DNA of 64,000 bases from NCBI RefSeq assembly GCF_037963865.1, contig NZ_CP150170.1, positions 1,612,001-1,676,000 on the forward strand, written 5' to 3'. Below the pieces are notes generated by a model that saw only the letters and a program-made list of their open reading frames with translations, was not told the DNA's origin and did not search any database. The stretch is from Paenibacillus sp. FSL R10-2734 (lineage in GTDB: Bacteria; Bacillota; Bacilli; Paenibacillales; Paenibacillaceae). The stretch's first letter is position 1. Each line of letters begins with the position of its first letter. The translations under genes were made by a program, and so were the position numbers. Positions 53,801-62,612 of the stretch are shown here, piece after piece.

Positions 53801-56800
53801 AGTATGAGCGAGATCGATTTTACCGGCAGCTCAGTTCTTCCAGCGGATACACTTTTACAGATGTCCTTCGAAAATAATTTGGATGATCAATCTGTAAATA
53901 CTATACCGGCCACACCGGTTAGAGACCCACAGTTCGTGAAAGGTCGTGTCGGACAAGCCTTGAGTATTGATTCCAAGAGTACAGCTCTGCAATATGTTGA
54001 TCTTGGCAAGCCAACAAGTCTAAAATTCGGCAAGGACAAGAACTTCTCGTTCGCTTTCTGGGTTAAATCGCCGTCTATCTCCGGAGACCCTGCGATTCTA
54101 TCCAACAAGAACTGGGATTCTGGGGCAAATGTAGGTTATGCTTTAGCGCTGAAGGGAAGTTCGCTCCAATGGAACTTCAATACATCCGGCGAATCGCGTG
54201 CAGATGCCCAAATTCCAAATGTTGTAGATGGCACCTGGCATCATATCGCGATATCGCATGACCGTGCTTCAGGACGAGTTGATTTTTATAAAGATGGTCT
54301 TCCTGTAAATGTGACCAAAGTTAATGGCACGAACTATCAAGGGATCGCAAGCACCATGACCATTGCAGGTCGAACAGGTACGCTGGATACCGGACTGTCA
54401 ACCATGATCGGCAATGATGGTACAGGCAATTACAGCAATGCGCTACAAGTGCAGCTTGATGAGCTTCATATGTTTGGAAGAACATTAACAGCGCAAGAAG
54501 TTTCTAATATGTATAACAGTGCTCCGCCGCTTGCTTCTATTGAGGATTTTTCAGGTTCATTAAGTCTGATCGGAGCTAAGCATACGGTTCAAGGTACGCA
54601 ATTCCGATATAACCTAGATCTGCGTACACCTGACATGACGACTAAAGTGGATAAAGCTGTCGTTGAGATTGCCTATGATCCAGAACAATTCGAATTTGTC
54701 AGCGCATCGCGTGCAACGAAGACAGACACTTCGACACCTGGTATCGTTCGACTAGAACTGCCGGGAGGGAATGTCTATAATATCGGGAACCCGCTGGAGT
54801 ACGCCAAATCCAGAATCTCGGAGCTCAAATTTAATACGTTAGCTGCTTCCGGCAAAGGCATCATTGAAGTTAAGAATGTAGATTTCTATACTGGATCAAC
54901 AAAACTTTCGATTAAGGCATTTGAATCGGCGCCTGCCGTTATTCAGATCCATGCCAAAGCTTCAGAAGATCTTAATGAGGACGGTTATGTTACGGTAGGT
55001 GATCTTGCACTTGCGCAAGGCATCTCGGATAAAGAGTTAGCAGATATTGCAGCTGAGGCCCAATACCAACCCTATAAACGTGTAGTTGTCATAGGAATTG
55101 ATGGCGGAGGCGTAGCTGTCTCTAAGGACGCCCCTTATTGGGAGAGCCCAAGCTCCAAAAAAGAAAAGGTAGGCGATCGACTGCAAATTCCAGCCATTCG
55201 CAATATTATTGAGCATGGAGCTATTAGCTATACGGCCAAAACTACGTTACCTTCCAGCTCGTCTCCAAACTGGGGCTCGATGATTAATGGTGTTGGTTAT
55301 GAGAAACATGGTCTATATAATGACGATACCGCAGCCTATACTTACAGCGAGACATGGGATTATCCAACGATATTCAAAAAAATTAGGGAGGCACTGCCTG
55401 CTACCAAACAAACCGTATTCTCCACATGGAGTAACATTGTTCAGGGGCATATTGAACCTTCTGTTGGTGTCGAAGGCTATTCTATGAGTGATGAAGCGGA
55501 CACAGCGGCATTCACTCAATACGCAGCTAGTGGCAAAGCGAAAGATACCTCGTTAATTTTCTTCCAATTGGATGATATGGATGGGGCTGGCCACGGTCAA
55601 GGATTCTATACGAAGTCGTACTATGAGCAATTGAAGAAGACGGATAAGAATGTTCAGACCATTTATGATGCTTTAAAAAACAATGATTTGCTGGAAGACA
55701 CGCTCATTCTCATGCTGCCTGACCATGGCGGAGGCAAGGAGAATGCAGACGGAACCTTGGGCATGGCAACAAGTCACGGGCAAGATGAGCCCCTTGCTAC
55801 TACGATCTTCTTCGCGGCGAATGGTAGAACGGTAGCCACCGAAGTAGGGAAGGAAAAATTATTGCAAGGTGGGAATACAAGAGACTTGGCTGCAATTGTT
55901 CTAACTGCACTTGGTTTGGATTCATCCATTGGAGATTCTCATGTTATTGACGGTATGTTCATACCTCAGACCGAACAGAAACAATCGGGTGCTGCAGATT
56001 TACAATTCACTAAAGTAGTGGATGCTGCTACACAAAAGGTCAAAGGTTATGAAGTATCGATCAACAATGCGACTTCAGATGTGACGGCCATCGATTTGAA
56101 CGTAGACTCCAATAATCTCAACTTCTCATCGATTGAACCGGCTCAGCCTGGTGTTAAGATTGTGCGCAAAGAGGCGGTTAATGGAGTGACAAGAATCATT
56201 CTAACCTCAACGAATGGTATTCAAGCAGATGCTCCGATTCTTAAGCTAGGAGTATCACCGCAAGAAAAGGCCACTGCTGTACAAATTACGCAAGCGATGA
56301 TTGCAGATGCACAAGGGCATGAAACGATGCCGAATTTGACCGCTTCAACTAAAGAGGAGCAGGTCTCACAGGCGACACTAGCAGATCTTCAGGTGAATGG
56401 CCAATCGTTGATCGGCTTCGTACCAGATCAAATGAACTATGTGGTTCATGTACCGAATAACGTCTCGGTCGCTGAGGTCACGTATAAGGTTGCTGATCCT
56501 TTACTGAGTGTTAATATCTTGGGTGGTAAGTCTCTGCAAGTAGGAGAGAATCTTGTGGAAGTGCATGTTCAAGCTCCAGACGGTAGCTCGAATATGTATA
56601 CCATCACCGTCATCCGTGAGTCAGAATTATTGCCTAACCAAATTCTGCTGTCCGATCTACGCATGAACGGGGAAACTCTGCCAGAGTTTGCACCCAATAC
56701 GTTGAACTATAACGTGACCGTTCCCTATAGTATGTCGGTAACGGATATTACTTATTCGGCATACGACCTGACTTCCGCAGTTAAGATTACAGGTGGTGGT

Positions 56801-58333
56801 GCCCTTGAGGTTGGTAGAAACGTCGTGACGGTTACCGTGACTGCTCAAGACGGATTACAGAATATCTACACGCTCATAATTACACGTCAACCTGAAGCCG
56901 AAACTTCAAACAATGCAGATCTGGTAGATCTTCGCATTAACGGAATGACGGTTCGTGGATTTACCTCAGGGCAATACAACTACGAACTGACGGTACCTTA
57001 CACGACCACTGTTACGCGAGTAACCTATACAGTCGCGGATCCTATGGCCAACGTAGCGATAACAGGCAGTGGAGCATTACAAGTCGGTACTAATTTGATA
57101 ACCGTAACCGTGACAGCTCAAGATGGAACCAAGCAGATCTACACGATTGCTGTTATACGCGAAAAAGATACGTCGACAACACCATCAACCGGAGGAGGTA
57201 AGCCGGGATCAAGTGTTACCACACCAGTGGTTGTAAAGCCAGAGCTACCAGTGGGAGCGATTGCTATTCCTGATGAGCTCTTAACGAAGAGCGCTGAAGG
57301 AAACATCATCTTGCAGCTTCAGGCGGATAAGAATCAAGTTATAATTCCGATCGATCAACTCGATCAGATAGGTAACCGAGATCTAGAGGTTCAAGCTAAT
57401 GGTGTCCGTGCCATCGTGTCGTCCAAAGTATTGAACGAGCTTCGTAAGCTTCTACCATCAACCGCGAAGACAGCAACGATTCTTCTGAAGATGGAAGCCA
57501 TTCAATCTAATCAAACGACGATAGCACCACCGTATTCACGAGCAGGTGACATCATGGACCTTTCATTAATTATGTCAGATGCGGCTGGTAAGACCTATTC
57601 ACTTAAGCAATTCCCTGTACCCGTGAAGATCACACTGCCGATTCTGGATGGAACCAATCCAGCGCTAGCCGGAATTTATCGCATCGAGGAAAATGGTAGC
57701 TTTACTTATCTTGGGGGTACGATGAATCAGTCTAAAACCAGTCTTTCCGTAGATTTGAATCATTTTAGCCAATACGTTGTTCTCTCGTTCCAAAGCATCT
57801 ATCATGATGTACCTGAAGGTCACTGGGCATACAATACTATTCAGGAACTAACTGCTAAACAGATCGTGAAGGGACAATCCGATAATAAGTTTAACCCGTC
57901 GGGTGCCATCACAAGAGCAGAATACGCAGCTCTCCTAAGCAGAGCCCTATCCTTAACTGCGAGTCGTCCTACTTCTTTCCAAGATGTAGTCGTAGGATCG
58001 TGGTATGAAGAAGCGGTCAATGCGGCCTTTGAAGCAGGCATTATTCAAGGTGTATCTGAGGATCGCTTTGACCCGAATCAACAAATCACCCGCGAGGAAA
58101 TGGCGGCTATGCTGGTACGAGCCTATGCATTCCGTACGGGCGTAAAGCTGGAATCAAGCACATTCCATGCCACTAATGATATTTCTAAGGTTAGTCCTTG
58201 GGCTACAACCTATGTACAGGGTGCGCTAGAAGCTAAGCTTTTGTCGGGTCATCAAGATGGTAGCTTCCTTCCACATTCGATGACAACACGTGCCGAGGCA
58301 GCTCAGAGTATTTCAAATTTACTAGCGAAATAA
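50816..58333 (+). CDS. giant SLH-anchored surface protein with two phosphoesterase domains
   Basis: A 2505-residue exported protein. In order (approximate residues): signal peptide 1-31; chitobiase-type beta domain 57-115; calcineurin-like metallophosphoesterase 125-382 (SDVHVG, VGDMIND, GNHD, NVHQP, GHSHL); Fn3-like 440-540; LamG 560-770; helical FIVAR-like 772-843; F5/8 type C 850-1005; second LamG 1010-1232; cohesin-like 1242-1377; dockerin-like DLNEDGYVTVGDL near 1385; alkaline-phosphatase/NPP-type phosphodiesterase 1420-1715 (VIGIDGGG, SSSSPNW, DDMDGAGHG, PDHGGG, SHGQ); a second cohesin-like domain; three cadherin-like sandwiches 1852-2117; a beta region; three SLH motifs 2322-2505. It is likely bound to secondary cell wall polymer and cleaves phosphoesters outside the cell. 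Starts at 50801, 50810 and 50816 compete; TTG 50816 has the best-spaced GGGAGAG. Confidence 0.85.
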   Translation: MFRKGRKFVALLLALTVVCSTMPNITPVFAADESVVLSVDKPTTSVPTGRYEEAQTIQLTTATQNADIYYTLDGTLPDVNSLKYSGPISISKTTNLSAIAIKDGVASKGVTFSYIIKTKEKPLLQFVAMSDVHVGSHASADARYTQFFDTIGSIFPNPDAILVVGDMINDNGNDKPNDHVMVREIFQENIARKQWNNTQIRMAIGNHDSTVAKVNEHYPVDWFTSQPNGYYESEIGGYHFLFLNGNNYNSDTGQRNWLKGRLAELTADPKNRNTPIFVNVHQPISNTVMDGQQASNPNLYTDLKDYPQVITLSGHSHLNINDDRSIYQKDFTSVNLGSMSYIESDRGYSQVTKKGLEGRFEFPVSQADFIEVYADRVEVDRIAFNADPGDIYTEGQWTASPQPPFNSAGTVAGDKWVIQLQGSTNEVIKSNFRYTTANRNKVAPVFNSELNITNQGTVPLLSFKQAKDDQSMHHYEINVIDKRSGVSSKSVNVFSDYYFSPIPNAMNIPLEGLAPQTSYIVQVTAVDAYGNRSATLEQSFTAGNTAPELTPIDPSTMWKDLVVDMKLDGNLSDDAKDVTGIASLAGNVTYVDGKSKKAALIAAGNSNYIDLGKRDDLKFGAGSFTVSFWHKGNLSGDQTIISNKNWNSGGNVGWYIGPASTNGMTLNISDGSKRTDIAASSVGTEWHLFTITADRTNNLAKVYVDGIEKASKSIATLGTQSVDTTFNTLIGVDGNKGNGGATITLDDLKIWKRSLTATETKALSDSYKDIQLYTIEQLSTLINDATSYQENSNKVIGVSYPKDQLDELTKQLQIARQLTASNSPTEIDLAYVELQWVYLKIQKAAIYSYIPKNAFTIDSFSSYADNENAYAASILDNDTATIWHSKWQDPVASFPHWVIIDMKGSKLLTGIGRTSRLSQTALEFPKDFELYASDQLSDLTDPAYLSNPANKAIGTFQKTWKGTSYQDFNVLDKAIQGRYVKFVVTSTYNPTALFTSMSEIDFTGSSVLPADTLLQMSFENNLDDQSVNTIPATPVRDPQFVKGRVGQALSIDSKSTALQYVDLGKPTSLKFGKDKNFSFAFWVKSPSISGDPAILSNKNWDSGANVGYALALKGSSLQWNFNTSGESRADAQIPNVVDGTWHHIAISHDRASGRVDFYKDGLPVNVTKVNGTNYQGIASTMTIAGRTGTLDTGLSTMIGNDGTGNYSNALQVQLDELHMFGRTLTAQEVSNMYNSAPPLASIEDFSGSLSLIGAKHTVQGTQFRYNLDLRTPDMTTKVDKAVVEIAYDPEQFEFVSASRATKTDTSTPGIVRLELPGGNVYNIGNPLEYAKSRISELKFNTLAASGKGIIEVKNVDFYTGSTKLSIKAFESAPAVIQIHAKASEDLNEDGYVTVGDLALAQGISDKELADIAAEAQYQPYKRVVVIGIDGGGVAVSKDAPYWESPSSKKEKVGDRLQIPAIRNIIEHGAISYTAKTTLPSSSSPNWGSMINGVGYEKHGLYNDDTAAYTYSETWDYPTIFKKIREALPATKQTVFSTWSNIVQGHIEPSVGVEGYSMSDEADTAAFTQYAASGKAKDTSLIFFQLDDMDGAGHGQGFYTKSYYEQLKKTDKNVQTIYDALKNNDLLEDTLILMLPDHGGGKENADGTLGMATSHGQDEPLATTIFFAANGRTVATEVGKEKLLQGGNTRDLAAIVLTALGLDSSIGDSHVIDGMFIPQTEQKQSGAADLQFTKVVDAATQKVKGYEVSINNATSDVTAIDLNVDSNNLNFSSIEPAQPGVKIVRKEAVNGVTRIILTSTNGIQADAPILKLGVSPQEKATAVQITQAMIADAQGHETMPNLTASTKEEQVSQATLADLQVNGQSLIGFVPDQMNYVVHVPNNVSVAEVTYKVADPLLSVNILGGKSLQVGENLVEVHVQAPDGSSNMYTITVIRESELLPNQILLSDLRMNGETLPEFAPNTLNYNVTVPYSMSVTDITYSAYDLTSAVKITGGGALEVGRNVVTVTVTAQDGLQNIYTLIITRQPEAETSNNADLVDLRINGMTVRGFTSGQYNYELTVPYTTTVTRVTYTVADPMANVAITGSGALQVGTNLITVTVTAQDGTKQIYTIAVIREKDTSTTPSTGGGKPGSSVTTPVVVKPELPVGAIAIPDELLTKSAEGNIILQLQADKNQVIIPIDQLDQIGNRDLEVQANGVRAIVSSKVLNELRKLLPSTAKTATILLKMEAIQSNQTTIAPPYSRAGDIMDLSLIMSDAAGKTYSLKQFPVPVKITLPILDGTNPALAGIYRIEENGSFTYLGGTMNQSKTSLSVDLNHFSQYVVLSFQSIYHDVPEGHWAYNTIQELTAKQIVKGQSDNKFNPSGAITRAEYAALLSRALSLTASRPTSFQDVVVGSWYEEAVNAAFEAGIIQGVSEDRFDPNQQITREEMAAMLVRAYAFRTGVKLESSTFHATNDISKVSPWATTYVQGALEAKLLSGHQDGSFLPHSMTTRAEAAQSISNLLAK

Positions 58334-58347
58334 CCGCTTTTCACATG

Positions 58348-58424
58348 AAAAATCCCCTCAAGTTAGACAATGCCTTAGACTTCTTATCGAGGTCTAAGGG
58401 GTTGTTAACTTTGAGGGGATTTAT
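58348..58424. terminator. bidirectional terminator between the SLH protein and LacI genes
   Basis: AAATCCCCTCAAGTTA pairs with TAACTTTGAGGGGATTT (one bulge), enclosing CCTTAGAC/GGTCTAAGG. A/T runs at both ends allow use from either strand. Confidence 0.82.
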
Positions 58425-58436
58425 TAGTGTTATGCA

Positions 58437-59453
58437 CTAAGCCTTCAATTGGCTTCCGCAGGATTCGCGTACAACCAATAGGGGTTCTACCACGAAGGAA
58501 CCGCCGCCTGACTGATTGTTAATCAAGTCATAGAGCATATGGGCAGCGAGAATGCCAAGACGTTCTTTATTTTGACGGATGGTAGTCAGTTTTGGAGTAG
58601 TATATTTACAGGCTTCGATGTCATCACAGCCGATTATGGCGATATCCTCAGGGACACGAAGACCATGTTCTTTCAAGGCTCGAATGGCGCCTAAAGCCAG
58701 TAAATCAGAGGCAGCAAAAATGGCCTTTGGTAAACTGCCACTCTGAATTAGTTGCTGCATAGCCGTATAGCCGCTGGACTCAAAGAAATCGTCGCCATGG
58801 ACAAACCAACTTCGATTCAAAGGGAGGCCAAAGCTTTCGATAGCTTTGGTATATCCTGCTTCCCGTAGATTGGAAATTTCTGAATCCGCGGCACTTCCTA
58901 TAAAACCAAGTTCCCTATAGCCGAGAAGGTAAAAATGCTCCACAACCTTGGATGAGATTTGGAAGTTATCTGACATGACAAAGCCTGACTTCTTCCCTTT
59001 TAACTCGAGATCTACTCCGATACAAGGGATATTGCTCATATCTAAATCGCGGATCGTTGGCTCCATCTTCTGTCCAGATATTATGACACAACCATCCACA
59101 TTAAAATGAACAGAACGCGCGAAGTAATCTCCACCACTAATAAATTTTTCGTTGGAGAAGAAAATGAGATCATATCCTAGCACACCCATCTGTTTCTTGA
59201 AGGAATTTAATACCTCAACGAAAAAAGGATGTGTAAATTCTACATTAAGCTCACCAGCAAAAATAACACCGATCAGACTCGATTTCTTGGTTGCAAGTGT
59301 CTTAGCGGAGTTGGATGGTGAATATCCTGTTTGCTCGATGATCTCTAGGACTCTTCGTTTAGTCTTTTCCGAAACATCGCTGTAATTATTCATAATTTTC
59401 GAAACGGTCGAGACAGAAACGCCTGCCATTTCGGCAATCATTTTGATATTCAT
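58437..59453 (-). CDS. LacI family transcriptional regulator (second)
   Basis: A 338-residue LacI/GalR regulator: helix-turn-helix and hinge MNIKMIAEMAGVSVSTVSKI...SPSNSAKTLATKKS, then the sugar-binding type sensor (LIGVIFAGELNVEFTHPFF, AIFAASDLLALGAIRALKEHG, IIGCDDIEACKYTTPKLTTI). GGAGGG lies about 15 bases upstream of ATG, longer than usual. No sugar gene is adjacent, so its target is unknown. Confidence 0.88.
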   Translation of the reverse strand: MNIKMIAEMAGVSVSTVSKIMNNYSDVSEKTKRRVLEIIEQTGYSPSNSAKTLATKKSSLIGVIFAGELNVEFTHPFFVEVLNSFKKQMGVLGYDLIFFSNEKFISGGDYFARSVHFNVDGCVIISGQKMEPTIRDLDMSNIPCIGVDLELKGKKSGFVMSDNFQISSKVVEHFYLLGYRELGFIGSAADSEISNLREAGYTKAIESFGLPLNRSWFVHGDDFFESSGYTAMQQLIQSGSLPKAIFAASDLLALGAIRALKEHGLRVPEDIAIIGCDDIEACKYTTPKLTTIRQNKERLGILAAHMLYDLINNQSGGGSFVVEPLLVVRESCGSQLKA

Positions 59454-59692
59454 ATGTAATATAAGCCACCCTCCGCTTAATAGTTGGAATATGGGGAAAA
59501 GACTGTAGTAGAGCGGTTATTTATGGTTTTTTCTGAATAAAGTGAAGAGAAAAATCAGTTGTTTTAAGTCTATTCTTATTACCGAAACAAGTCAAACAGA
59601 AAGGTTTTTATTACGTAGAGATATTTCCGAAATATTTTATGGGAATTTTCGTAGATTGAGGTTTAGAGCGAAAAAAGAGTCTCACAGCAGCA
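59454..59692. other. AT-rich spacer without recognised gene
   Basis: Holds the promoter region of the LacI gene on the minus strand. A 70-codon open frame at 59542-59754 runs through the terminator hairpin at 59693 and has no ribosome binding site, so I do not call it. Confidence 0.4.
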
Positions 59693-59745
59693 CAAAAAAA
59701 ACGGCAGTGTTTTCCTTTTTACAGGAGCACTGTCGTTTTTTTGCT
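59693..59745 (-). terminator. terminator of the GbsR-like gene
   Basis: ACGGCAGTG pairs with CACTGTCGT, with an inner TTTCCT/AGGA pair. Runs of A and T flank it on both sides, so it may act in both directions. Confidence 0.82.
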
Positions 59746-59750
59746 TGGAA

Positions 59751-60311
59751 CTAAGATTCTTCTTTAGGAATAAATTCGAAGATCTTACCATTTTCAAATG
59801 ATTCTATTAATTTCAGCAACCAGCGGTAGTAATTAATGGATTCGGTTATCTTTTCTTCATCATTATTTAAGAGCTGCATAAGTTTACTATCGTCATTGTA
59901 CTCTTTTTTCATATCGTTAATTTCTGCTAGTGATTTCGCTAGTGAGATCATATTTCCTTCGACGGCTTTTCTCCATTTAATAGAGAAGTAATCGCTGAAG
60001 TTCTGATGCCAGTCAGGTACAGTGGTGAACAGGTCTTTGCGAGTCCCTCTCCCCCAAACTTTATCGATCATTTTCAGATCTAGGAGGGTACGGACTCCCG
60101 TACTCATGGACGTCTTACTCATTCCCATTGTTTTGCTAAGCTCATCCAGTGTCACTGGACCTTGATTGAAATACATATAACCGTATAAATGCCCAATAGA
60201 TAAGGTGATACCGTATAGATCCATATTTTTACCGATGGAGTCTATCACACGTTCACGGGATTTACTAATCTTCTCTATTTGTTCGGGCGTTAACCCTTCT
60301 AAATCGTTCAT
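59751..60311 (-). CDS. GbsR/OpcR-like MarR-type regulator
   Basis: A 186-residue regulator of the GbsR group: an N-terminal helix (LTPEQIEKISKSRERVIDSIGKNMDLYGI), then a MarR-type winged helix (VTLDELSKTMGMSKTSMSTGVRTLLDLKMIDKVWGRGTRKDLFT) and a C-terminal helical region. GbsR and OpcR in B. subtilis repress choline and glycine-betaine genes. The ATG at 60311 has AGGAGGG nine bases upstream; an upstream start at 60437 would add 42 unconserved residues. It is divergent from opuAA, so OpuA is the likely target. Confidence 0.86.
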   Translation of the reverse strand: MNDLEGLTPEQIEKISKSRERVIDSIGKNMDLYGITLSIGHLYGYMYFNQGPVTLDELSKTMGMSKTSMSTGVRTLLDLKMIDKVWGRGTRKDLFTTVPDWHQNFSDYFSIKWRKAVEGNMISLAKSLAEINDMKKEYNDDSKLMQLLNNDEEKITESINYYRWLLKLIESFENGKIFEFIPKEES

Positions 60312-60478
60312 GATGTCCCTCCTGAGGAATAGGTCGATAGACTGCTGCAACCTTATACAATGTATTGTAATCAAATCCCCCTCCAGAAGTAAAGAAATCA
60401 TGATGAAAGGAATTTGGTGTAAAACAGAGTATTCCATACGTAAAGTACGTAAAGTTAAAACTGTACACTAAATTTTAT

Positions 60479-60521
60479 CCGTATACGGTGTTTGCATGAA
60501 TTTTCAATAGTCCGGTACACT
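60479..60521 (+). promoter_or_regulatory. opuA promoter with an adjacent palindrome
   Basis: CCGTATACGG (60479-60488) is a perfect 10-base palindrome immediately ahead of a candidate TTGCAT (60492-60497), 18-base spacer and TACACT (60516-60521). The palindrome, or the direct repeat TACGTAAAG at 60437-60454, could be the GbsR-type operator. Confidence 0.45.
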
Positions 60522-60569
60522 ACTATAAGTGAACTAAACCCGGATGAAACTTCGGAGAAGGAGGACGGC

Positions 60570-61766
60570 ATGGCTATTATAGAGGTGAAAAAGCTAACCA
60601 AAGTATTCGGTCATGATGCGGGACGGGCGATTCCATTGTTAGAGCAAGGGTGGTCAAAGGAAAAGATTGCTCAGGAATTAAAGTTGACAGTCGGAGTCAA
60701 CAAAGCCGAATTCAGCATTGAAGAAGGAGAAATATTCGTCATTATGGGATTGTCCGGCAGCGGTAAGTCAACGTTGGTTCGTTTGTTGAACCGTTTGATT
60801 GAGCCTACAGGGGGACAAGTCCTTTTTAAAGGAAAAGACGTCGTCAAAATGAACCCGGAGGAGCTGCGGCAATTTCGGCGCAAGAACATCGGTATGGTGT
60901 TTCAGAAGTTCGCATTATTTCCACACCGAACGGTACTGAAGAATGCGGAATACGGACTTGAGGTTCAGGGCGTAGATAAAAATAAGAGAACTGAACGGGC
61001 TATGGAGGCATTGCATCTAGTTGGTCTAAAGGGCTGGGAGAACCATCGCCCGGATCAACTCAGCGGAGGGATGCAGCAGCGTGTGGGGTTAGCAAGAGGA
61101 CTTGCTAATGACCCTGATATCCTGCTCATGGACGAAGCATTTAGTGCACTGGATCCGCTTATTCGTAAAGATATGCAGCAGGAGCTGCTGGAATTGCAGT
61201 CCAGAGTGAAGAAGACCATTGTGTTCATCACTCATGATCTAGACGAAGCTTTGCGGATTGGTGATCGGATTGCACTGATGAAGGACGGTGTTATCGTGCA
61301 GATTGGTACACCGGAAGAGATTCTCATTCAACCTGCCAATAAATATGTAGAGCGGTTCGTTGAGGATGTGGATCTGTCTAAAGTGTTGACAGCAGCTCAT
61401 GTGATGCGTCAAGCGGAAACCGTTAGACCTGAGCGCGGACCACGTGTAGCACTGCAATTAATGCGGGACAGCGGTATTTTCAGCCTGTATGTGGTAGACA
61501 AAGAAAATAAGCTCCTGGGTGTTATTACAGCTGAGGATGCAGCACAGGCACTAAAAGATAATAAATCTATCTTAGAGGTTACGCGGCGGGAGATTCCTCG
61601 TGTATATCCAGAAACGCTGCTCAATGATTTCTTTGAATTAATATCTGAGACACATTTGCCAGTAGCCGTCGTAGATGAAGCGGATAAATTAAAAGGCATT
61701 GTGATTAAGGGAGCCGTTCTTTCCGCACTCGCGGGTAACGCGGTACCGGAAGGAGAAGGATCTTAA
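60570..61766 (+). CDS. opuAA: glycine betaine/proline ABC transporter ATP-binding subunit
   Basis: A 398-residue ProV/OpuAA-type ATPase. The N-terminus has the ProV-specific insert before the P-loop GLSGSGKSTL (about residue 60); LSGGMQQRVGLARGLA is the ABC signature and ILLMDEAFSALDP is Walker B. Two CBS domains end the protein (about 285-390), which in related transporters sense ionic strength and, in some, c-di-AMP. The ATG at 60570 has AAGGAGGAC; the ATG at 60492 overlaps the promoter. It powers uptake of glycine betaine during osmotic stress with the next two gene products. Confidence 0.94.
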   Translation: MAIIEVKKLTKVFGHDAGRAIPLLEQGWSKEKIAQELKLTVGVNKAEFSIEEGEIFVIMGLSGSGKSTLVRLLNRLIEPTGGQVLFKGKDVVKMNPEELRQFRRKNIGMVFQKFALFPHRTVLKNAEYGLEVQGVDKNKRTERAMEALHLVGLKGWENHRPDQLSGGMQQRVGLARGLANDPDILLMDEAFSALDPLIRKDMQQELLELQSRVKKTIVFITHDLDEALRIGDRIALMKDGVIVQIGTPEEILIQPANKYVERFVEDVDLSKVLTAAHVMRQAETVRPERGPRVALQLMRDSGIFSLYVVDKENKLLGVITAEDAAQALKDNKSILEVTRREIPRVYPETLLNDFFELISETHLPVAVVDEADKLKGIVIKGAVLSALAGNAVPEGEGS

Positions 61767-62599
61767 TGGACATTCCAAAACTGCCTTTAGGAAAGGCACT
61801 CGAGTGGTTGGAAAACTGGCTAACGACGTATTGTGGCCCTTTGTTCGACTTTATCGCTACGATTATCGGTGGGATGGTTTCTGGGATTGAAGGTGCGCTC
61901 ACATTCCTGCCTGCATTAGTGCTTATCGTTCTTATTGCAGCGCTGTCTTATTGGATTGGGAAATGGCGCATGGCATTATTTGCGGTAATCGGACTGCTCT
62001 TAATCGATAATCTCGGATTATGGGGACCTTCAATGCAATCATTGGCCCTTGTTCTAACCGCCTCGATATTGGCTGTATTGATCGGCGTACCGATTGGTAT
62101 TCTATGTGCGCAGCGAAATGCGGTTAGAAATACAGTTACGCCTATTTTGGACTTTATGCAGACGATGCCGGCGTTTGTATATTTATTGCCAGCAGTATCA
62201 TTTTTCTCACTTGGCGTAGTTCCAGGTGTAATTGCATCGATTATTTTTGCGATTCCACCAACGATTCGTTTGACCAATCTCGGTATTCGTCAAGTTTCAG
62301 AGGAGCTGGTAGAAGCAGCCGATGCTTTTGGTTCAACACCTACTCAGAAACTGGTTAAATTGCAGTTGCCGATTGCTCTGCCAACGATTATGGCAGGCGT
62401 CAATCAGACGATTATGTTGTCACTCTCGATGGTTGTTATCTCATCTATGATTGGTGCACAAGGTGTAGGTGCCTATGTATACCGTGCGGTATCACAGGCG
62501 AAGACGGGGGATGGGTTCGAGGCGGGAATTGCTATCGTTATTATCGCTATTCTACTCGACCGTTTGACACAGAACGCACTAAAACCAAAACAGAGATAG
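61766..62599 (+). CDS. opuAB: glycine betaine/proline ABC transporter permease
   Basis: A 277-residue ProW/OpuAB permease with about six transmembrane helices and the EAA loop ELVEAADAFGSTPTQKLVKLQLPIALPTI. The start codon overlaps the opuAA stop (TAATG), indicating coupling. ILDFMQTMPAFVYLLPAVSFF is a family signature. Confidence 0.94.
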   Translation: MDIPKLPLGKALEWLENWLTTYCGPLFDFIATIIGGMVSGIEGALTFLPALVLIVLIAALSYWIGKWRMALFAVIGLLLIDNLGLWGPSMQSLALVLTASILAVLIGVPIGILCAQRNAVRNTVTPILDFMQTMPAFVYLLPAVSFFSLGVVPGVIASIIFAIPPTIRLTNLGIRQVSEELVEAADAFGSTPTQKLVKLQLPIALPTIMAGVNQTIMLSLSMVVISSMIGAQGVGAYVYRAVSQAKTGDGFEAGIAIVIIAILLDRLTQNALKPKQR

Positions 62600-62612
62600 G
62601 GGTTATAAATAT

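Noticed and set aside
59542..59754. 70-codon plus-strand frame
   Set aside because: It reads through the GbsR-gene terminator hairpin and lacks a ribosome binding site.
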